This document shows positions 1 to 10,329 of a stretch of DNA of 64,000 nucleotides, in pieces; the first letter of the stretch is position 1; each line of letters opens with the position of its first letter. This DNA comes from Hemerocallis citrina. Its lineage: Eukaryota; Streptophyta; Magnoliopsida; Asparagales; Asphodelaceae. Location of the stretch: the NCBI GenBank assembly GCA_017893485.1, contig CM030368.1:174188004-174252003 (forward strand), given 5' to 3'. Made by a program: the position numbers and the translations under genes. The notes below the pieces were generated by a model, which was not told where the DNA came from, ran no database searches, and saw only the letters and a list, made by a program, of their open reading frames with translations.

Positions 1-1588
1 TGCTAGCAGCATACTTAGTTTGGAAGTGTACCCATTTTTTTGTTAAAAAATCATGCCAAAGATGGCAATCAGCTTCATTAACAGTATCTGAAAATGAAAA
101 TATCCATTATCTGAGCATATATGTTGCTCTACTAATTCTTTAGCCCAACTAAATCTAAAACCCAATTGTTGTGCATATTCGGAGGATTTTGGCATACAGC
201 TATAGCATCCTCAGTTCACAGTGAACCCATTTTGGTCAAAAAAACATGCCAAGATGACGATCAGATGCATAAGATAAGCTTCATTAACAATAAAAGAAGA
301 AGAGGACGCTAGCAGCATACTTAGTTTGGAAGTGTACCCATTTTATGTTAAAAAATCATGCCTAGGATGGCAATCAGGTTCTCTAACAGTATCTGAAAAT
401 GAAAATATCCATTATCTGAGCATATATGTTGCTCTACTAAATCTTTAGCCCAACTAAATCTAAAACCCAATTGCTGTACATATCCGGAGGATTTTGGCAT
501 ACGTACCTATAGCATCCTCAGTTCACAGTGAACCCATTTTGGTCAAAAAAACATGCCAAACTGACAATCAGATGCATGAAATAAGCTTTATTAACAGTAA
601 AAGAAAATTAGGGTGCTAGCAGCATACTTAGTTTGGAAGTGTACCCATTTCTTTGTTAAAGAATCATGCCAAAGATGGCAATCAGCTTCATTAACAGTAT
701 CTGAAAATGAAAATTTCCATTATTTGAGCATATATGTTGCTCTACTAATTCTTTAGCCCAACTAAATCTAAAACCCAATTGTTGTGCATATCCGGAGGAT
801 TTTGGCATACAGCGATACCATCCTCAGTTCACAGTGAACCCATTTTGGTCAAAAAAACATGCCAAGCTGACAATCAGATGCATGAGATAAGCTTCATTAA
901 CAGTAAAAGAAGAAGAGGATGCTAGCAGCATACTTAGTTTGGAAGTGAACCCATTTTATGTTAAAAAATCATGCCTAAGATGGCAATCAGCTTCTCTAAC
1001 AGTATCTGAAAATGAAAATATCCATTATCTGAGCATATATGTTGCTCTACTAATTCTTTAGCCCAACTAAATCTAAAACCCAATTGTTGTACATATCCGG
1101 AGGATTTTGGCATACGTACCTATAGCATCCTCAGTTCACAGTGAACCCATTTTGGTCAAAAAAACATGCCAAGATGACAATCAGATGCATGAGATAAGCT
1201 TCATTAACAGTAAAAGAAAATGAGGATGCTCGCAGCATACTTAGTTCGGAAGTGTACCCATTTTTTGTTAAAAAATCATGCCAAAGATGGCAATCAGCTT
1301 CATTAACAGTATCTGAAAATGAAAATATCCATTATCTGAGCATATATGTTGCTCTACTAATTCTCTAGCCCAACTAAATCTAAAACCCAATTGTTGTACA
1401 TATCCGGAGGATTTTGGCATACGTACCTATAGCATCCTCAGTTCACAGTGAACCCATTTTGGTCAAAAAAACATGCCAAGATGACAATCAGATGCATGAA
1501 ATAAGCTTCATTAACAGTAAAAGAAGATGAAAATTTCCAGTATCTAAGCATATATTTTTCTATTCATTCTTCATCCCAACTAAACCAT
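1..1588. repeat. ~307-bp satellite with dimeric higher-order structure
   Basis: Five tandem units begin near 2, 309, 613, 921 and 1228, each opening with the same 'gctagcagcatacttagtt' block, followed by a decayed partial copy to about 1588. Units 1, 3 and 5 share one version of the first half (catgccaaagatggcaatc, cttcattaac), while units 2 and 4 share another (catgcct, ctctaac), so the larger repeat is an A-B dimer of about 613 bp. Unit 5 is A-like at its start but has the B-type 'catacgtacctatag' later, which suggests unequal exchange. Each unit contains a diverged internal duplication (acccattt...aaa..catgcca about 195 bp apart). The array runs off the left edge, so its full size is unknown. 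No reading frame is supported. Confidence 0.93.
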
Positions 1589-1984
1589 TCATGTTAAGGA
1601 AATCAAGATGCATAATCTGAAAAAACATGCTTTTTTTGAAAGATAAGGGAAATCAAGAGATGATACCGAAGAGAGAGAGAGAGAGCGGGGCGAGGAGCGC
1701 GGGGGCGTAGGAGATAGAGAGAGAGCGGGGCGACACGGTGGTTTCCGATCGCCGATTAACCTCCAAATAGAGAGAGGGAGGAGGGAAATCGAAAATGACG
1801 AAGGGAAGAAGGGACGATGATGAAAGGTCGAAGGCTGTCGAAGAGGACGAAGCGGCGGAGGCAAACGCGCGGGAAGTGGAGCGAGGAAGGAGGGAAAACG
1901 AAGCGCCCCCTTTTTTTTAGGGGGGGGGGGGTTTGGGAAAATGGCGAGCGAAAGATTAGGGTTGCGCGGGATTTATCGCAGCTT
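1589..1984. other. purine-rich low-complexity stretch, no gene
   Basis: This stretch links the satellite to the CACTA terminal repeats. It holds (GA)n runs around 1670-1685 and 1717-1726, GC-rich segments and a G homopolymer near 1921-1931. The short ORFs on either strand are low-complexity Ser/Pro- or Arg/Lys-rich translations and are not supported as genes. It is probably interior sequence of the CACTA element. Confidence 0.5.
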
Positions 1985-2247
1985 ATTCACCGGCGTTTCA
2001 ATTAGACACGCCGGTGAATGTGTCGGTATATTCACCGGCGTTTATTATTAAAACGCCGGTGAATAATACACTTCACCGGCATTTTTAAATAAAATGCCGG
2101 TGAATACGAAGATTGCCCGGCGGTTTAAAGCGACCGCCGGTGTATAACCTCCCCATCTAGCGCCCCATTCCTATTCGCTCCCTACCCCGGCGCTACTAGT
2201 AAAACGCCGGGGAATATTCGCAGGTAAATCGAGTATCTTTTGTAGTG
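1985..2247. mobile_element. right end of a CACTA (En/Spm) transposon with subterminal hairpin repeats
   Basis: The segment ends in TTTTGTAGTG at 2247, the reverse complement of CACTACAAAA, the diagnostic CACTA terminus. Inside lie several inverted copies of a 15-16 bp motif (ttcaccggcgttt / aaacgccggtgaa, with variants such as catttt/aaaatg and cccggcg/cgccggg). Such subterminal repeats are where CACTA transposases bind. The base after the terminus resumes a gypsy LTR, and TCT at 2248-2250 would be the 3-bp target duplication. The left terminus is not in the window, so the element, probably including the satellite, starts beyond base 1. No transposase is visible. Confidence 0.85.
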
Positions 2248-2536
2248 TCTTATCCCGAAACTGGTCCCTAAGGCGGCTAAAAATACCCCCCATCCCCCAC
2301 TGTTACCAGGTAATCAATCTTTTGCCAATCAAAGCTCTTCCATAATCTTTCTGATTACTGACAAGAGCGTCGGAGGGTGCGTCGCCGGGATCAACCCCGG
2401 TGTTTCGCACTTTTTGCGGGTCAATGGCGGGAGAATCATGGTCAAACTCCGGTGAAGGTGTTCAGGTTTGACTATTCAACTTCCTTCGAATCCACAAATC
2501 TATCTATTTGCCCCCACACCGATTTCAGCGGCAACA
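2248..2536 (+). repeat. fragment of a Ty3/gypsy LTR interrupted by the CACTA element
   Basis: Read on the + strand this matches the reverse complement of the LTRs at 10330-10914 and 17795-18376. The shared blocks include 'gagcgtcggagggtgcgtcg' and 'tgtttcgcactttttgc', and it ends in ..GGCAACA like those LTRs. Only the distal part is present; the proximal part should lie on the far side of the CACTA element, outside the window. No primer binding site follows, so it may be a solo LTR or a truncated copy. Confidence 0.82.
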
Positions 2537-2639
2537 GTTAATATATACATTTGTCATATTTTGATATAAATCTAATTATATATCTATTATTGTTCCCTCA
2601 ATAAGTTTCTGATGTTGATTATATTTGATTTGAAAGAAA

Positions 2640-3264
2640 ATGCTTGATTTGAGAGGAAAGACGGTTAAGAACCACGCGGTTGAGAAGGAGATAACGAAGT
2701 ATATTAAGGAGTCTGAGAAGAGCCACAACCCAACTTCGGTAATTATTCAACTTTTTTTCCCTTTCCTTTCAATTGTATAAAAATATAGAATGATGTTAGT
2801 TAGTTTGAAAGTATGAATTAGTTAATTTGTAGATTTTTCATCTTTTAATTATATTGTGATTGAAATAGTTAAGGGGTATCTGTAAACTTTTAAGTTCCAT
2901 ATAATTTTATGAATTCCACAAAATTATTTTAGTTTGTGCAATTTGTACATGGTAAGACAGCATGTGGCTCTTCTCAGACTAATGTAAAAACAATCAAGAA
3001 AACAAAATTATGGACTATTGTTTCCCTTTATCGACCCCACTGCTACCCCAAAATTTATTTTAGTATATTGTTCCGGACTAATGTAGAAATAATTTCGTTT
3101 TCTTGATTTTTCTTTATTCTCAATTGTTTAGTTAAAATGAATTTCATTTTTGTTGTGGTGATTTGGTGGCATTGTATAGTACGGAGGAAGTTGCAGAGAA
3201 GAGGAAAGCTTTGATCGAGCATGCTAATGAGATCAAGATACCGAAAAATGCCTCTTCTTTTCAG
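2640..3264 (+). pseudogene. unidentified gene fragment, two exon-like pieces
   Basis: Exon-like 2640-2738 starts at an ATG and reads 33 codons (begins MLDLRGKTVKNH, ends KSHNPTS) up to a GT donor in 'cttcggtaatt'. A second exon-like piece, about 3180-3264, follows an AG acceptor and reads STEEVAEKRKALIEHANEIK..., ending at a 'cag|gtatgg' donor. Both are charged and helical-looking and have balanced coding composition unlike the AT-rich flanks. The phases do not join directly (exon 1 ends in phase 0, exon 2 needs one leftover base), so either an exon is missing or this is only a fragment. I do not recognise the protein family. The copy at 3850-3948 shows that the sequence was duplicated. Confidence 0.45.
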
Positions 3265-3849
3265 GTATGGAGTGGTGTTGGTAGTAGTTTCCGATACTTG
3301 ATTGGAGTGGAGTTGATTGGGAATATGATTGACATTTTTTTCATATGATTAGTTTTACATTCGGGTTGTTATTGGTTGTATCGGAAGGTTTTAGTATGAT
3401 TGTTAGAAAGATGTTTTGTTTGGTAGATTTTTGGTGTGTTGTTAAAGGTTTTTTTTTTTTTTTTTTTTGAATATTTTGGATTTCCAGATATTTAAATTTT
3501 AAGAGTAACTATAGTTATTTTTTGTCCCTTTTTATTTTTTAGGGAACCATCATAGTTGTTTTAAGTACAAGTAAAAAATAAAAAAATTATACAGTTCTTT
3601 TTAGCCTTATAGACAAAATGTTGATAACATTAAAAAACAGTTATGAAAAAAATTAGAAGATACTAACTAAAATTGCATTGTCATCTATATGTAGATTTAC
3701 TAGAAGACACTAACTAAAATTATGTTGTCAATTATATTGAATAAAAATATAGAGTGATACTGGTTTGAAAATTTGAATTGGTTAATATATATATATAAAT
3801 ATAGCTTATTATCAATTATTGTACCCTCAATGTGTTTCTAATATTGATT

Positions 3850-3948
3850 ATGTTTGATTTGAGAGGGAAGGCGGTTAAGAAGCACACGGTGGGGATGAAG
3901 ATAGCGGAGTACATCAAGGAGTCCGGCAAGAGCTACAACCCAACTTTG
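3850..3948 (+). pseudogene. second copy of the unidentified exon
   Basis: It is a 33-codon exon-like stretch starting with ATG (MFDLRGKAVKKHTV..., ending KSYNPTL) and followed by the same 'gtaattattc' donor as the copy at 2640. Differences from the first copy are partly synonymous or conservative (K/N, T/A, N/K), which suggests the sequence was once under coding constraint. The partner second exon is absent, because sequence beyond 4343 is replaced by a retroelement. Function unknown. Confidence 0.4.
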
Positions 3949-4348
3949 GTAATTATTCGATTTTTTTCTTTTCCTTTCAAATGAATAGAAATATAGATTG
4001 ATGCTGGTTGGTTTGAAAATGTGAATTTGTTAATCTGTAGATTTGTTATCTTTTGATTATATTGTGATCAAAAGAGTTAAGAGACATCTCTAAATTTTTG
4101 AGTTTTATATACTTTTATGATTCTCACAAAATTATTTTAGTCTGTGCAATTTGTATAGAATAACACTAATCACCAACTAACTTTCTTATAATTCAAATTG
4201 GTTCATGCTGAATTTTGTATTGAAATTTTTTGATATTTTAATATATCTTTTGGTAAAGTTTGTGCAATTTGCACAGGGTAAGACTAGTAGTTAATACATA
4301 ACAACAAGCAAAGTTCTGGTTAAGTTGGTTTAACCTATTAATCATTAT

Positions 4349-4508
4349 TATTAGATATTATATTAGATTAGATATTGGTTTAGTCTCATATTGGTTATGT
4401 ATTAGTTTAGTCTTCTCTTCTTTCCTATATATAGGAGCCAATTGTATTCAGTTTATTCAATAATAAAAATCAATCAATAAAGAATTATTCTCATCCAATA
4501 AGGCCTAT
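4349..4508 (+). repeat. left LTR of the outer element
   Basis: About 160 bp, with a TATA-like 'tatatata' at about 4425-4435 and AATAAA-type signals near 4460-4480, the layout of a retroelement U3-R. The last ~10 bases have diverged from the right LTR, so the inner boundary is approximate. Confidence 0.82.
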
Positions 4509-4509
4509 A

Positions 4510-5486
4510 CTAATTTGATTCTCGTCGTCGAGGTGGAGTGGTTCTCGTCTTCATCAGAATCACTCCACCTCCCGACATTCCTCTCCCGATCTTGATCAAA
4601 ACCCTAATCTCCTCCAAAACCCTAAATCTCCAAAACCTACCCGTCGTCTAACAACAAAATCCAAAACCCTACCGTCATCATCAACATCAACGTCAGCATC
4701 AGATCATCATCGTCAACCTTCATCTGTCGCCTCCACTATTTTGGAACAGAGGGCCGCTCGAATTCACCCTCAACCTCTGACCGACCTCTTCCTCACCATC
4801 ATCGCCGCCAGCACGTCGCCGACCACCCTCTCCCCTGCTTCGCCCACCGAAACCCATCGGAGATCCAACCAGATTCACCATATTCACCCTCGACCTCTGG
4901 CCGACCTCTTCCTCGCCACCAGCATGCCACCTTCCCACCTCCCCTGCTCGTCGTCGCCGCATCCACCTTCGCCGCGATCTCCTTCGCCGTATGCTTCTTC
5001 GGCTTCGCCTTCCCAGTCGTCTTCTTCCTTGACATTCTTTTCGCCTGCCCAACTCTAGGACCAGCAACCTCTCAGCCATGGTCGATGCTGACCCCGTCTC
5101 CGGCCTCCTCTCCTCCTTCTCCTACGCCGACTTCGCCACCTCCATCTCTCCGTCGGTGGCTTCTTCTCCTACCTCCGCATTGTCTTTGGTTCCTCACCGC
5201 TGCCTTCACAACAACCCTCTTCTCCTCTTCCCCACTCTCTGTTTTGATCGGGAATTGGATATGTTGAGATCCAGTTTTTCCATTGGTGGATTTTGCTGTT
5301 CCGTGTTCGGGATAGAAGTAGAACCGCTTTTCGATGGGGCGGTTTTCTATTATTTCGTGTTTGGATCCAAGATGGGATCTTGCTGTGGTGCTACACTGCG
5401 GTTGATCGATCGTGAGTTTGATAGAAAAAAAAACTTTCTTCCAGTTTCTTGTGCTTCTACATCTAGATTGTCAACTCATCATAGAC
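4510..5486 (+). other. interior of the outer element, no supported gene
   Basis: This CT- and CG-rich leader-like DNA holds 'aaaccctaa' motifs and a short inverted repeat around 4530-4575 (aggtggagtg / cactccacct). Long overlapping ORFs exist on both strands (about 4720-5540), but they are low-complexity Ser/Pro or Arg/Glu translations and are mutually exclusive. I do not call them genes. The end (about 5395-5486) resembles the repeats at 18725-18880, the other side of the TRIM insertion. Confidence 0.5.
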
Positions 5487-5771
5487 TATATTATTTATTA
5501 TTATTTATACTAGATCAATTCCCGATACGGGACTATTAAATCCACATCTTTCCTCAAACCCCGTAGCATGCACATAGCAACCTGAAGGCCGTGGGCCCCC
5601 TGTATGCCACGTCACACAAGAGACACACCGTTGTCTCATCTCACCTCGGGTGGGTCCCAGCTTCGCTTACATCATCTGACGTCAGCCTTCTCAAACCACA
5701 CATCACACACATGTTGTGTTCTCATATCGTGGGCCCCCTTTTCATACATAATTACCGATATGCCATTCACC

Positions 5772-5776
<5 letters not shown>

Positions 5777-5851
<75 letters not shown>
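5777..5851. repeat. (TA)n microsatellite
   Basis: About 37 uninterrupted TA dinucleotides inside the left TRIM LTR. The sister LTR has only a short interrupted TA run at the same place (18669-18690). The apparent ORFs made of alternating Ile/Tyr are artefacts of this repeat. Confidence 0.95.
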
Positions 5852-5855
<4 letters not shown>

Positions 5856-6234
5856 AAACACAAAGAAAGCTATCAAGTGGCTCTCATTCAATCCCCCCCA
5901 AAATCAAAGGCCCAGATCTATCATCAGGAAACACATTTCCCCCCCAAAACTCAAATTTAAATCCCCCCCCCCCCCAACAAAACAACTTATTTATTTATTT
6001 AATTATTTCTCTTTCTCTCTCTCTCTATATATAGAAACACAGACTTTTATAGCCTAATTTATAATTATTTTTCACCATATACCAATGAAAACATGGACTT
6101 TTTGTTTACAGCTAATTATTGTCATACTATTCAAACTTCAGCTACATAATTGTTGATTTACTGTTTATAAGACTTTTCATATGCTGTATCGTTCGGAAGA
6201 TGTGCCGTAGGCATGTGGCCACGATCAAATCTAG
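5852..6234 (+). mobile_element. non-autonomous Helitron-like insertion in the left TRIM LTR
   Basis: About 380 bp are present in this LTR and absent from the sister LTR at the matching point (about 18690), so the sequence is an insertion into the TA tract. It ends in CTAG followed by T (6231-6235). The small hairpin TGCCgtaGGCA lies about 20 bp before the end, the classic Helitron 3' structure. There are no target duplications, as expected. A second copy with matching ends (ctatcaagtgg..., gcacgtg.ccacga.caaa) lies at 62448-62872. The 5' end is blurred by the TA run. No coding sequence; C-homopolymers occur near 5965. Confidence 0.68.
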
Positions 6235-7482
6235 TATATATGTATACTATATATTATTACTTTTTTTTCCAGAAATTATGGGGTGTTACATACACACCCC
6301 TTCCGAAATCAGCGTCCTCACTGAGCACGGAGAATGCACAATCTACTTGTAACACCCCGCAAAATTGAAAATGACAATTTTGCCCTCGTGTGTTACGCAC
6401 ATGTATTTTGTACCATTACTGGTAATATTTGTAACGTGTTTTCATTACGTATTGTGGTTTCTGACTATTTATCCATTCCCCGTATATTTTATCCTATTTA
6501 AATAAACTAAAATATTAAATTTCAATCTCTGTATTTTTACGTGCTTTTTACGTGTTTTTGATGCACGTATCGATTATGTGTTTCCACAACTACCTGTAAT
6601 ATTTTCTGTGTGTTTAAAGTATTTACTTTAGGTATTAAAATCTATTTTTATAAAACGGAAATTCATTTTCCCTATTTTTGATTAAAATAATTTTTTACGT
6701 GTAATGCACGTGTTTTCTATGTACATAGTGGTTACGTCGTGAAATATATAAAAATTAGTAAATATATTTTTCTTATGTTATTTCCGATTTTATTTAATAA
6801 TTTTCCATCGATTAAGTCGATTTCGCATTTTTGATATTTTACGTGCGACGCACGTGTTTTCGGCGAACATATTTGAGTGTGTTCATTTCAAAATAGTTTT
6901 TTGGGAGTGTGTGTATGTTTATTTTATTTATACATGAAAAATTATAATTTTTAAATTAAACTAATTTTTATATGCATCTTATATATTATATACATGTGTT
7001 TTAATTTAAATAAAAATATTTAATTGAGGAAGGGCGATCAAGTGCAAATTTTTCCATCTCTATTTTTCTGACTCTCATTTATTATTTTAGCATGCATGAA
7101 TCTTTTTATTTAGCCTTTTATTAAACCCATAGGCCTAAGAATGGATTCTAGCTAACTAGACTAATTAATTAATTAATTAAAAAGCAAGCCCACAAGACAA
7201 GCCCATTAATTAAATCTATTTTTTAGTTTTGCATGGACTCACATATGACATGTAACAACTTTTAATACACATTTTAGAACTATAGGATTTGTATTTATTT
7301 TTTTGTATGTGTGTGTGTGCATGTGTGGAGAGGGAGAGAGAGAGTGGGGACCGGTTTGGAAGTGAGAGAGGCCGGATAGTGAAGAGATGGAGAGTTTGAG
7401 AAAGTGGAGAAAGTGGGGAGGTGGAAAGGTGAGTGGGTAGTTATTAGGAGGTGAAATTTGTATTTTAGCCCTTCTCTTGTCC

Positions 7483-7490
7483 TATAAATA
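7483..7490 (+). promoter_or_regulatory. TATA box of the solo LTR
   Basis: TATAAATA is followed about 30-40 bp downstream by a pyrimidine-rich start region (cttctcttttcacaccaaaa) and a purine-rich leader (gagagaggaaaaag). This is the usual U3/R arrangement of a plant LTR promoter. Confidence 0.6.
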
Positions 7491-8454
7491 CACCCTTATT
7501 TTCTTCTCTTTTCACACCAAAATAAACCAAATTAGAGAGAGGAAAAAGAAAGAGAGTTAGAGTGTTTTTGTTGTTTGTTGGAGTGCTCTTGCTAGGAGGA
7601 GAATGACTAGGAGTGCTTGTTGGAGCTAGGAGTTGTGTTCCATCATCTTGTTTGCAATTCTTCATAAGAGGTGGGTGGTCTTTATGCTTTCTAATTCATA
7701 GGTTGAGCATGCTAGAATATGACATTAGTAATGTAGATCAAATTGATGTGATATGGGTGATCTTGTGCTTTCTAAATATATGAAATGCATGCTAGTATTT
7801 AAATAAGTAGTATAGATAAATTTGATGAAATAAATAACAAATCTATAGTATTGTATGTGCTATGAATGGTAGTAAAATTTTGTATGATTAAGAAACTAAT
7901 TGTCATCATGTTAGTTGAAAATGAGAAAAAGAAACAATAAGTTATTACCATGAACAAATATGCATGTTGAGTAATTATATGAAACTTATAGAATTTTCCC
8001 TTGGGGTTAAAATGAACTTTTGTGAAGTAAAATTGATACACATAGAATCATTTTAAATTGTTTGTAAGAGATGCAAGTTGCCTTTTTGATTAAATTAAAG
8101 AAATGAAATTCATGTTTATTAAGGAGAAGAAATAATTTGAAATATGTCAAAAATATAAGTTTGGAAATTCGTGAATTACTGATTTCAAGTAAAATTCAGA
8201 ATGAATGAGATAACTTCAGTCCATCAAAAAGATTAGATCGATCATAAGTTTGAGTTTTGTGAAATAAATTAAATACAATGTGGTATGAACAAAAGTTTAG
8301 CATTTTATTTCATAAACAGTGACTGGGGTTGGACTTATTGGTTAGCAGAGGCCCCTTAAGGCTACTACTGTAGCGCTCCTGTTAGGCTCCTTTTTTTTTG
8401 TTTCGGTTTTAATTATTTAAACAGTGGGACATTTATATGTATGGTTTTCGGCCT

Positions 8455-8581
8455 ACTTTTATAACACAAAGTCCATATGGACTTACTGGCTTGCGGTTGG
8501 GCTTTGGGCGCTTACTGTATGTTTCGGTTGGTCTTCGGTTCGAAACCCGGAGGTCACTTTTTGATTTTTTTTTTTTTTTTT
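8455..8581 (+). mobile_element. possible tRNA-derived SINE inside the solo LTR
   Basis: It contains GGTTCGAAACC at 8537-8547, a perfect pol III B-box, followed about 20 bp later by a T homopolymer of about 18, as in T-tailed plant SINEs. A similar T-tailed piece (ggttagcagagg...ctccttttttttt) lies just upstream at 8335-8399. I could not find a convincing A-box at the right distance or clear target duplications, so the call is tentative. Confidence 0.32.
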
Positions 8582-10176
8582 GTGTTTTTAATATTTTTAA
8601 GGGATTTCTAATGAGAATAAAATTTGTGGAAAAATTCTCGGAATCCTATAAAATGGAATAGAATTTATTTAAATGGTTTTATAAATTTTCATGTATATTT
8701 TTGAGAAATAAAAAGAGGAACTGAGATAGTAAATGAGTTTTGACTTCAAAATTATTTAATTGAGGATATGACTTTTATTTTGAAAAGAAGAGAAAAATAT
8801 TTGTCTTGTTATGGGATTCTTTTGATGTGAACATATACTTATGTTGAGTAAGGAATACTTGATGTGGAAATTGCTAAATGAGCTTTAATTGATAATGAGA
8901 CTTAAAGTGGATAAATTTATGTTCATGAAAAGGATTATTGCTTTTGAAAGATTTTGAATAAATAAATCATGAATAGTGCTAAAATGAGACATTGATTAAA
9001 TTGTGAATAAGTTGAAGATCAGAATATTTAAGTTTAGTACATGATTATTGAAGGGTATGAATACCCGTGGATTCTCGTACATGAAAGGTTATGGTCTAGA
9101 GATTAGTAAGACCTCGGGTACCGGCAAGGTTGAAATAAAAGAATTGAGTTATATGTTTGAGATATGGCCATGGAGCTATCTCGGTATTTGTGATTAGGTC
9201 CGGTAGGGGGTAAAACTAACTCTAGGTATGATAATTTATTCATGTCTTGAATTTAAGAACTAGACACATAAGTGAAGATGTAGTAAAACTTGGGCAAACG
9301 TAAGTGGGGCACTCTATATAGTCGGGCGGTGTACTCCAGGACTGAGGTTGCTTCGATGGAGACGAGCTTTTATTTTAAATCCGGGACTATGCATAGTCGG
9401 GCGGATAGTTTGCCGTACTCCAGTGTATATACGTATACCAGGGCTAGAAGGGCACTTGCGGGAGGTTTGCACAACGAGGAGTCTGTATAACAGTCGGGTG
9501 GTGTACTCCGAGACTGGGATCTGTACTCGTAGAATGTCTAAACCTTGCTTTTATTACTGGGTAGTTTTCATGGCGAGGGATCGAACTCTTTAATGTGGAG
9601 TACGTAGGTGCTTGCCCTCGGACCTATGTAGTATGAGATGCATAGAATCCGAACAAGTATGCATTAGTGTCATCTTAGTGTAAAATATCTGCATTAGGCA
9701 TTAATGCATTGCATACACTTACATGTTTAGAGTAGTCACATTTGACACTTTATTTGCATTCAAGTTTGTGGTTTGTTAAAGTATTAAGATCGTTATATTT
9801 TCGGCATAGAGAGGATAGTCGTGTATAAGATTTTCGTCGGTTGTAAGAAACTAACGTGCCCATAGTTTTATATGCAGGAGTTGGATTTTCATGAAGATAT
9901 AAAGTTAATATGATGCTGTTGATTAATTACATGTTAAAGATGTTGCAAATTGTATATTATTTTCATTGTTGTACTTCATTTTATCTTCAGCTATGTAAGC
10001 AATTGTAAAGGACTCTGATGTATTATAAAAAGTTCAAATTTCCTTATAAAATTGTACGAAGTGAAGTGTAAAGATCCTGTGGAACTTCGAATTCGGTCTA
10101 ATTTGAAATTCGGGGCATTACACTACTTTCTAGTCGATGTACTAGAGACGGCTCTCCCACACGGTGTCGAAAGTCG

Positions 10177-10188
10177 GCTCTGATACCA
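10177..10188 (-). other. primer binding site of the nested TRIM
   Basis: GCTCTGATACCA on the + strand is TGGTATCAGAGC on the minus strand, the tRNA-iMet complement, two bases from the LTR start at 10191. It sets the TRIM orientation. Confidence 0.85.
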
Positions 10189-10329
10189 TTTGTAACGCCC
10201 TGCCCCAATACTCAAACAATTTTTATTACTTTTAGAAGACAAATTAATATTTATAGTACAACTACCCACCACAGGTTGCCTCTCAAAAGGTGGTTAACCA
10301 GATATTGGTGATTCTTGATCATAGGCTAT

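Larger units (their letters stand above)
2540..4343 (+). repeat. tandem duplication of an exon plus its flanks
   Basis: The segment around exon 2640-2738 (upstream 'tattgttccctcaataagtttctga', downstream intron 'gtaattattc...ttatattgtgat...') is repeated around exon 3850-3948 with the same order of landmarks. The copies are about 1.2 kb apart. A third weak partial copy of the intronic 'aaaaatatagagtgatactgg' motif sits near 3735. The second copy is cut off by the LTR element starting at 4349. Between the exons (3265-3849) the sequence is AT-rich with a T homopolymer near 3450-3468 and no other coding signal. Confidence 0.75.
6348..10122 (+). mobile_element. 3.8-kb solo LTR inserted in the TRIM interior
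   Basis: It begins TGTAACACCCCG at 6348 and ends CGGGGCATTACA at 10122. CTACT precedes (6343-6347) and follows (10123-10127), a perfect 5-bp target duplication. The continuity of TRIM internal sequence across the junction confirms the insertion. There is no primer site after the right end and no second LTR, so it is a solo LTR left by recombination. Large LTRs with TGTAACACCC/GGGGTGTTACA-type ends are known in plant Ty3/gypsy elements; the lineage cannot be named without coding sequence. A promoter-like TATA at 7483 gives the + orientation. The rest is AT-rich, plus a duplicated 'gtcgggcggtgtactcc'-type block at 9320-9520. ORFs of 60-80 codons are not credible genes. Confidence 0.88.

Noticed and set aside
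4720..5539. Several ORFs of 60-153 codons, Ser/Pro-rich
   Set aside because: They lie in the noncoding interior of a non-autonomous LTR element; no domain, and they overlap on both strands.
5591..6034. ORFs of 118-147 codons with alternating Ile/Tyr
   Set aside because: Artefact of the (TA)n microsatellite in a TRIM LTR.
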